Below are positions 4,933 to 8,005 of a stretch of DNA of 8,005 nt, in pieces. Source of the stretch: Pseudomonadota bacterium (GTDB lineage Bacteria; Pseudomonadota; Gammaproteobacteria; Burkholderiales; Burkholderiaceae). Position numbers and translations under genes: made by a program. The notes under the pieces are model-generated. The model saw nothing but the letters and a program-made list of their open reading frames with translations. It did not search any database and was not told the origin of the DNA. The stretch covers positions 1 to 8,005 of the forward strand of contig JAJYBQ010000107.1 of NCBI GenBank assembly GCA_021778935.1, read 5' to 3'. Every line of letters starts with the position of its first letter. The first letter of the stretch is position 1.

Positions 4933-6915
4933 TCATTGCGCCACCCGGAGTTGTTCCAGGATCGCCGGATTCTCGAGGGTGGAAACGTCCTGGCGGATAT
5001 CCTCGCCACGGGCCAGCGACCGCAGGAGGCGGCGCATGATCTTGCCCGAACGGGTCTTGGGCAGGTTGTCGCCGAACCGGATTTCCTTGGGCTTGGCGAT
5101 CGGACCGATTTCCTTGGCGACCCAATCGCGCAGTTCCTTCGCGATCCGATCGGCCTCGGCGCCTTCCGGCCGCGCACGCTTGAGCACGACATACGCGCAC
5201 ACCGCCTCGCCCGTCAGTTCGTCGGGCTTGCCGACCACCGCCGCCTCGGCAACGATCGGATTGGCGACGAGCGCCGATTCGATCTCCATCGTTCCCATGC
5301 GGTGTCCGGAGACGTTGAGCACGTCGTCGATCCGGCCCACGACCGTGAAGTACCCGGTCACCTTGTCCCGCACGGCGCCGTCGCCGGCGAGATAGATGCT
5401 GCCGCCCAGTTCCACCGGATAGTAGGACTTGCGGAACCGCTCGGGGTCGCCCCAGATCGTCCGCAGCATCCCGGGCCATGGACGCCGGATGACCAGCAGG
5501 CCACCCTGCCCGTTCGGAACCTCGTGCCCGGCCTCGTCGACGATGGCCGCATCGATCCCCGGTAGCGGCAGGGTACAGGAGCCCGGAACGAGCGGCGTCG
5601 CGCCCGGCAACGGGGTGATGACGTGGCCGCCCGTTTCGGTCTGCCAGAACGTGTCGACGATCGGACACTGCTCCCGGCCGACATTGCGGTAGTACCACAT
5701 CCACGCTTCCGGATTGATCGGCTCGCCGACGGTGCCGAGAATGCGCAGCTGCGAAAGATCGAAGCGCGAGGGATGGGTTTCCGGCGCGGCGTCATTGGCC
5801 TTGATGAGCGCGCGGATCGCCGTCGGCGCGGTGTAGAACACGGTGACGCGGTGATCCTGGCACATCTGCCAGAACCGGCCGGCATTCGGATGGGTCGGCA
5901 CGCCCTCGAACATCACCTCGGTCGCACCGGTGGCAAGCGGCCCGTAGCAGACATAGGTGTGCCCGGTCACCCAACCGACGTCGGCGGTGCACCAGAACAC
6001 ATCCGTGGGCTTGATGTCGAAGGTCCACTTCATCGTCAGCACCGCCCACAGGAGATAACCGCCGGTGGAATGCTGGACGCCCTTGGGCGTGCCCGTCGAC
6101 CCCGAGGTGTAGAGCACGAACAGCGGGTGCTCGGCCTCGACCCACTCCGGTTCGCACTGGTCGGCCTGTCCCGCCATCCGGTCGTGGAGCCACTCATCGC
6201 GGGCGGCGTCCCAGGCCACCGCACCGCCGGTGCGGCGGTACACCAGCACCTTGCGCACCGCCTCGCATCCGCCCATCGCCAGCGCCTCGTCGATCGCCGC
6301 CTTGAGCGGAATCGCCCGGCCGCCGCGCATCTGCTCGTCGGCGCAGAGCACGAGGCTCGCGCCGACATCGACGATGCGCTCATGAACCGATTTGGCCGAG
6401 AAGCCACCGAACACCACCGAATGGATCACGCCCAGCCGCGCGCAGGCCTGCATCGCGACCACCGCCTCGATCGACATCGGCATGTAGATGATCGCGCGAT
6501 CCCCTTTCCGGTACCCAAGCGAGCGCAAGCCGTTGGCCAGCCGGCAGACCCGTTGATGCAGTTCCCGGTAGGTGATGCGCGTCACCGCGCCGTCGTCGGC
6601 CTCGAACACGATCGCGGTCTTCTCCGCGTTGCCGTTTTCGAGATTCCGGTCCAGGCAGTTGTAGGAGGCGTTGAGCCGGCCGTCCGCGAACCAGCGGTAG
6701 AACGGCGCATCCGATTCGTCCAGCACCTCGGTGAACGGCGTCTTCCAGACCAGGTGTTCCTGCGCCAGACCGCGCCAGAACCCGTCCGGATCGCGGCGGG
6801 CATGCTCGCAAAGCCGGTGGTAGGCGTCCATGCCGGATATCGCCGCGCCCTGCACGGCGCGCGGGCCGGGAGGAAACACCCGCTTTTCCCCCAGGTCGAA
6901 TTCGATGTTCGGCAT
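4933..6915 (-). CDS. acs: Acetyl-CoA synthetase (AMP-forming acetate-CoA ligase)
   Basis: This cytosolic enzyme converts acetate, ATP and CoA to acetyl-CoA, AMP and pyrophosphate for acetate assimilation. The 660 residues are the normal full length. Visible motifs are the ATP loop [11 protein letters not shown] (269-279), GWVTGHTY (314-321), [11 protein letters not shown] (395-405), [11 protein letters not shown] (421-431), the ribose-binding Asp in AGDG (510-513), the hinge [14 protein letters not shown] (527-540), and PKTRSGK with catalytic Lys625 near the C-terminus. Trp424 and the Val316-Thr317 pair correspond to the acetate-pocket residues of Salmonella Acs, so acetate is favoured over propionate. 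AGGGGGA lies several nt before ATG 6915, and the product begins [10 protein letters not shown]; a start at 6984 would add 23 unlikely residues. Lys625 sits in the context acetylated by Pat-type enzymes in relatives, so post-translational control is likely. No terminator with a T tract is seen before tRNA-Ser. Confidence 0.98.
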   Translation of the reverse strand: MPNIEFDLGEKRVFPPGPRAVQGAAISGMDAYHRLCEHARRDPDGFWRGLAQEHLVWKTPFTEVLDESDAPFYRWFADGRLNASYNCLDRNLENGNAEKTAIVFEADDGAVTRITYRELHQRVCRLANGLRSLGYRKGDRAIIYMPMSIEAVVAMQACARLGVIHSVVFGGFSAKSVHERIVDVGASLVLCADEQMRGGRAIPLKAAIDEALAMGGCEAVRKVLVYRRTGGAVAWDAARDEWLHDRMAGQADQCEPEWVEAEHPLFVLYTSGSTGTPKGVQHSTGGYLLWAVLTMKWTFDIKPTDVFWCTADVGWVTGHTYVCYGPLATGATEVMFEGVPTHPNAGRFWQMCQDHRVTVFYTAPTAIRALIKANDAAPETHPSRFDLSQLRILGTVGEPINPEAWMWYYRNVGREQCPIVDTFWQTETGGHVITPLPGATPLVPGSCTLPLPGIDAAIVDEAGHEVPNGQGGLLVIRRPWPGMLRTIWGDPERFRKSYYPVELGGSIYLAGDGAVRDKVTGYFTVVGRIDDVLNVSGHRMGTMEIESALVANPIVAEAAVVGKPDELTGEAVCAYVVLKRARPEGAEADRIAKELRDWVAKEIGPIAKPKEIRFGDNLPKTRSGKIMRRLLRSLARGEDIRQDVSTLENPAILEQLRVAQ

Positions 6916-6990
6916 GTTGCGGTCCCCCTGTCCCGAAAAAAACGACAGGCGCAAGGTTACCGAAAGTTCGCGCGGACGGCGCAACTGCGA

Positions 6991-7452
6991 TTACGGCAGC
7001 TGCGGCGGCTCCATCCGCACCATCATCCGCTCGGAAATCCGGATCGCACGATCGAGATGCATCGCCGCGGTGTATCGGAACCGCCACACGTTGGGATTGT
7101 CCTCGGGAGCGCCGATGTCGGCGCGCGCCCGGCGCAGCAATTGCGACACCCGCGCCAGGCGGGGAACCCGCGGCGGCGGCAGGTCTTCGGCGGGGTGGAA
7201 GGCGAGATTCTTGCCGTCGCCATACGCCGCCCGCTGGATCAGGCGCATCGTGCGGTTGATCTCCGCAATCGCCCGCCGCTCCGGCGGCGCCAGCGGGGGG
7301 CCGGGACGATGCGAAAGATAGTACCGGGCGTCGTGCAGATCGGTCAGCGCGTGGAGGTACGGCGGATGTCGGCCGGGGACCTGGGCACCGGCCCATCCCG
7401 GCAGCATTGCGGCAAAAGCGAGCGACACGGCGGCAAGCCATCGACGGTTCAT
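6991..7452 (-). CDS. Small secreted or periplasmic protein of unknown function
   Basis: The product has 153 residues. MNRRWLAAVSLAFAAMLPGWAGA forms a Sec signal peptide, with likely cleavage after AGA (23). The mature part is mostly helical and charged. It begins HPPYLHALTDLHDARYYLSHRPG (29-51) and continues with AIAEINRTMRLIQRAAYGDGKNLAFHP (61-87), RLARVSQLLRRARADI (98-113), PEDNP (116-120) and AAMHLDRAIRISERM (129-143). I recall similar uncharacterised exported proteins with a YLHAL-DL-AR motif, a DGK-L--HP motif and an E-DNP motif, but know no function. Start: GGAGAAACC precedes ATG 7452, giving a good ribosome binding site; the ATG at 7488 would place 12 residues before the signal peptide. 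The gene lies 75 bp upstream of acs on the same strand, so a shared transcript is possible. A run of seven T on the minus strand (6942-6936) lies between them, with only a weak hairpin before it. Confidence 0.82.
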   Translation of the reverse strand: MNRRWLAAVSLAFAAMLPGWAGAQVPGRHPPYLHALTDLHDARYYLSHRPGPPLAPPERRAIAEINRTMRLIQRAAYGDGKNLAFHPAEDLPPPRVPRLARVSQLLRRARADIGAPEDNPNVWRFRYTAAMHLDRAIRISERMMVRMEPPQLP

Positions 7453-7689
7453 GGTTTCTCCCTGGATCGGCGCGCCAGCATAGACCAAAAGAACGGCCCC
7501 GGTCGCGCATTCCCCGTGGCAACGGGGAACCGGGTTTCATTTTGACTTCTCGTCCCTCGCGGTGCAACATAAAGGGCAGGCACCGGTTCGCATCGCCCCG
7601 ACGTTCTCCCGCAAGGAAGCACGGCGAATCGGCAACCGGAGTTCGGGGCCCGCGCGCTCAACAGGGAGACCCAAAGGGAGACCCAACGC
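7453..7689. promoter_or_regulatory. Divergent promoter region between the secreted-protein gene and the vWA gene
   Basis: TTCCCCGT/ACGGGGAA (7510-7517, 7522-7529) is a perfect 8-bp inverted repeat with centre GGCA, a candidate operator. TTGACT (7542-7547) could be the -35 box of the vWA gene, but the nearest -10-like CATAAA (7568-7573) is 20 bp away, longer than usual. GGGAGACCCAA occurs twice in tandem (7664-7674, 7676-7686), so the Shine-Dalgarno-like GGAG is duplicated 12 bp apart before ATG 7690. Confidence 0.4.
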
Positions 7690-8005
7690 ATGAACAACAT
7701 CATTCCGGACGTCGCGCTGATCGACAACAGCGACGAACGGGCGCCGCTCGTGCTCGTGCTCGACTGCTCGGGCAGCATGGCCGAAGACGACAAGATCCAC
7801 CTGCTCAACGATGGTCTCAAGACCCTCGAGGCCGAGCTCAAGAAGGATCCGATCGCCGCGCGCTGCGGGCGCGTACTCGTCATCTCCTTCGGCGGCGACA
7901 ACAACATCGAAATCATGGGCGACTGGACCGACGCCATGGACTTCACGCCCCCCGAACTCCATGCCGGCGGCATGACCCCCTGGGCGCCGCCATGCGCTGC
8001 GCCCT
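7690..8005 (+). CDS. TerY-like von Willebrand factor A domain protein, 5' part, with a probable frame break near 7978
   Basis: About 96 residues are visible before the frame break, after which the window ends. The metal-ion-dependent adhesion site begins with DCSGSM (D25, S27, S29). LNDGLKTLEAELKKDP (39-54), RVLVISFGGD (61-70) and FTPPELHAGGMTP (85-97) follow the pattern of small COG4245/TerY-like vWA proteins; Thr96 would be the third metal ligand. Relatives continue LGAAM- here. The sequence gives WAPPCAAP, but one extra C in the run at 7976-7980 would restore LGAAMRCA in phase, so a one-base deletion or a sequencing error is likely. There is no signal peptide, so the protein is cytosolic. 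In several bacteria such proteins sit beside a PP2C phosphatase and a Ser/Thr kinase (the TerY-P triad); whether that holds here lies outside the window. GGAG at 7677-7680 is 9 nt before ATG 7690. Confidence 0.85.
   Translation, partial: MNNIIPDVALIDNSDERAPLVLVLDCSGSMAEDDKIHLLNDGLKTLEAELKKDPIAARCGRVLVISFGGDNNIEIMGDWTDAMDFTPPELHAGGMTPWAPPCAAP

Noticed and set aside
5623..7545. A 640-codon open frame on the plus strand
   Set aside because: It is antisense to acs and the secreted-protein gene, with His- and Arg-rich composition typical of a shadow of a GC-rich gene.

Overview
The window comes from a high-GC proteobacterium, probably Betaproteobacteria or a close gammaproteobacterial relative. 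I infer this from the GC-rich third codon positions, the style of the acetyl-CoA synthetase, an MdtA-type efflux adaptor and a P4-type integrase beside a tRNA gene. No marker gene is present, so the lineage is only a guess.

Left part (1-1535): the 5' part of an MdtA-like RND efflux adaptor gene runs off the left edge on the minus strand. Facing away from it is a MarR-family regulator (1047-1535). The roughly 300-bp shared intergenic region holds several GC-rich palindromes, a layout typical of a local regulator controlling an efflux operon.

Twin-gene block (1578-2538): two almost identical 78-residue, two-helix membrane proteins (1716-1952 plus, 2163-2399 minus) converge on each other. The duplication covers more than the genes. 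Both arms carry the same upstream palindrome built from CTGAA boxes 11 bp apart, the same leader and the same terminator, mirrored about an axis near 2057. I do not recognise the protein family. This is the most original structure in the window.

Small island remnant (2663-4767): a tRNA-Ser(GGA) gene lies at 4756-4846. A 15-bp sequence covering its 3' end recurs in the same orientation at 2663-2677. Between the two copies are a tyrosine integrase pseudogene that has lost both ends, an intact ParD/ParE-type toxin-antitoxin operon with a clear promoter-operator, and about 370 bp of less GC-rich DNA without a recognisable gene. Together this looks like a decayed tRNA-integrated element kept with its addiction module.

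Right part (4847-8005): a complete acetyl-CoA synthetase gene (4933-6915, minus) lies downstream of a gene for a small secreted protein of unknown function (6991-7452, minus). Divergently, a TerY-like von Willebrand A-domain gene starts at 7690 and runs to the right edge. Its frame breaks near 7976-7980, where one C appears to be missing from a C run.
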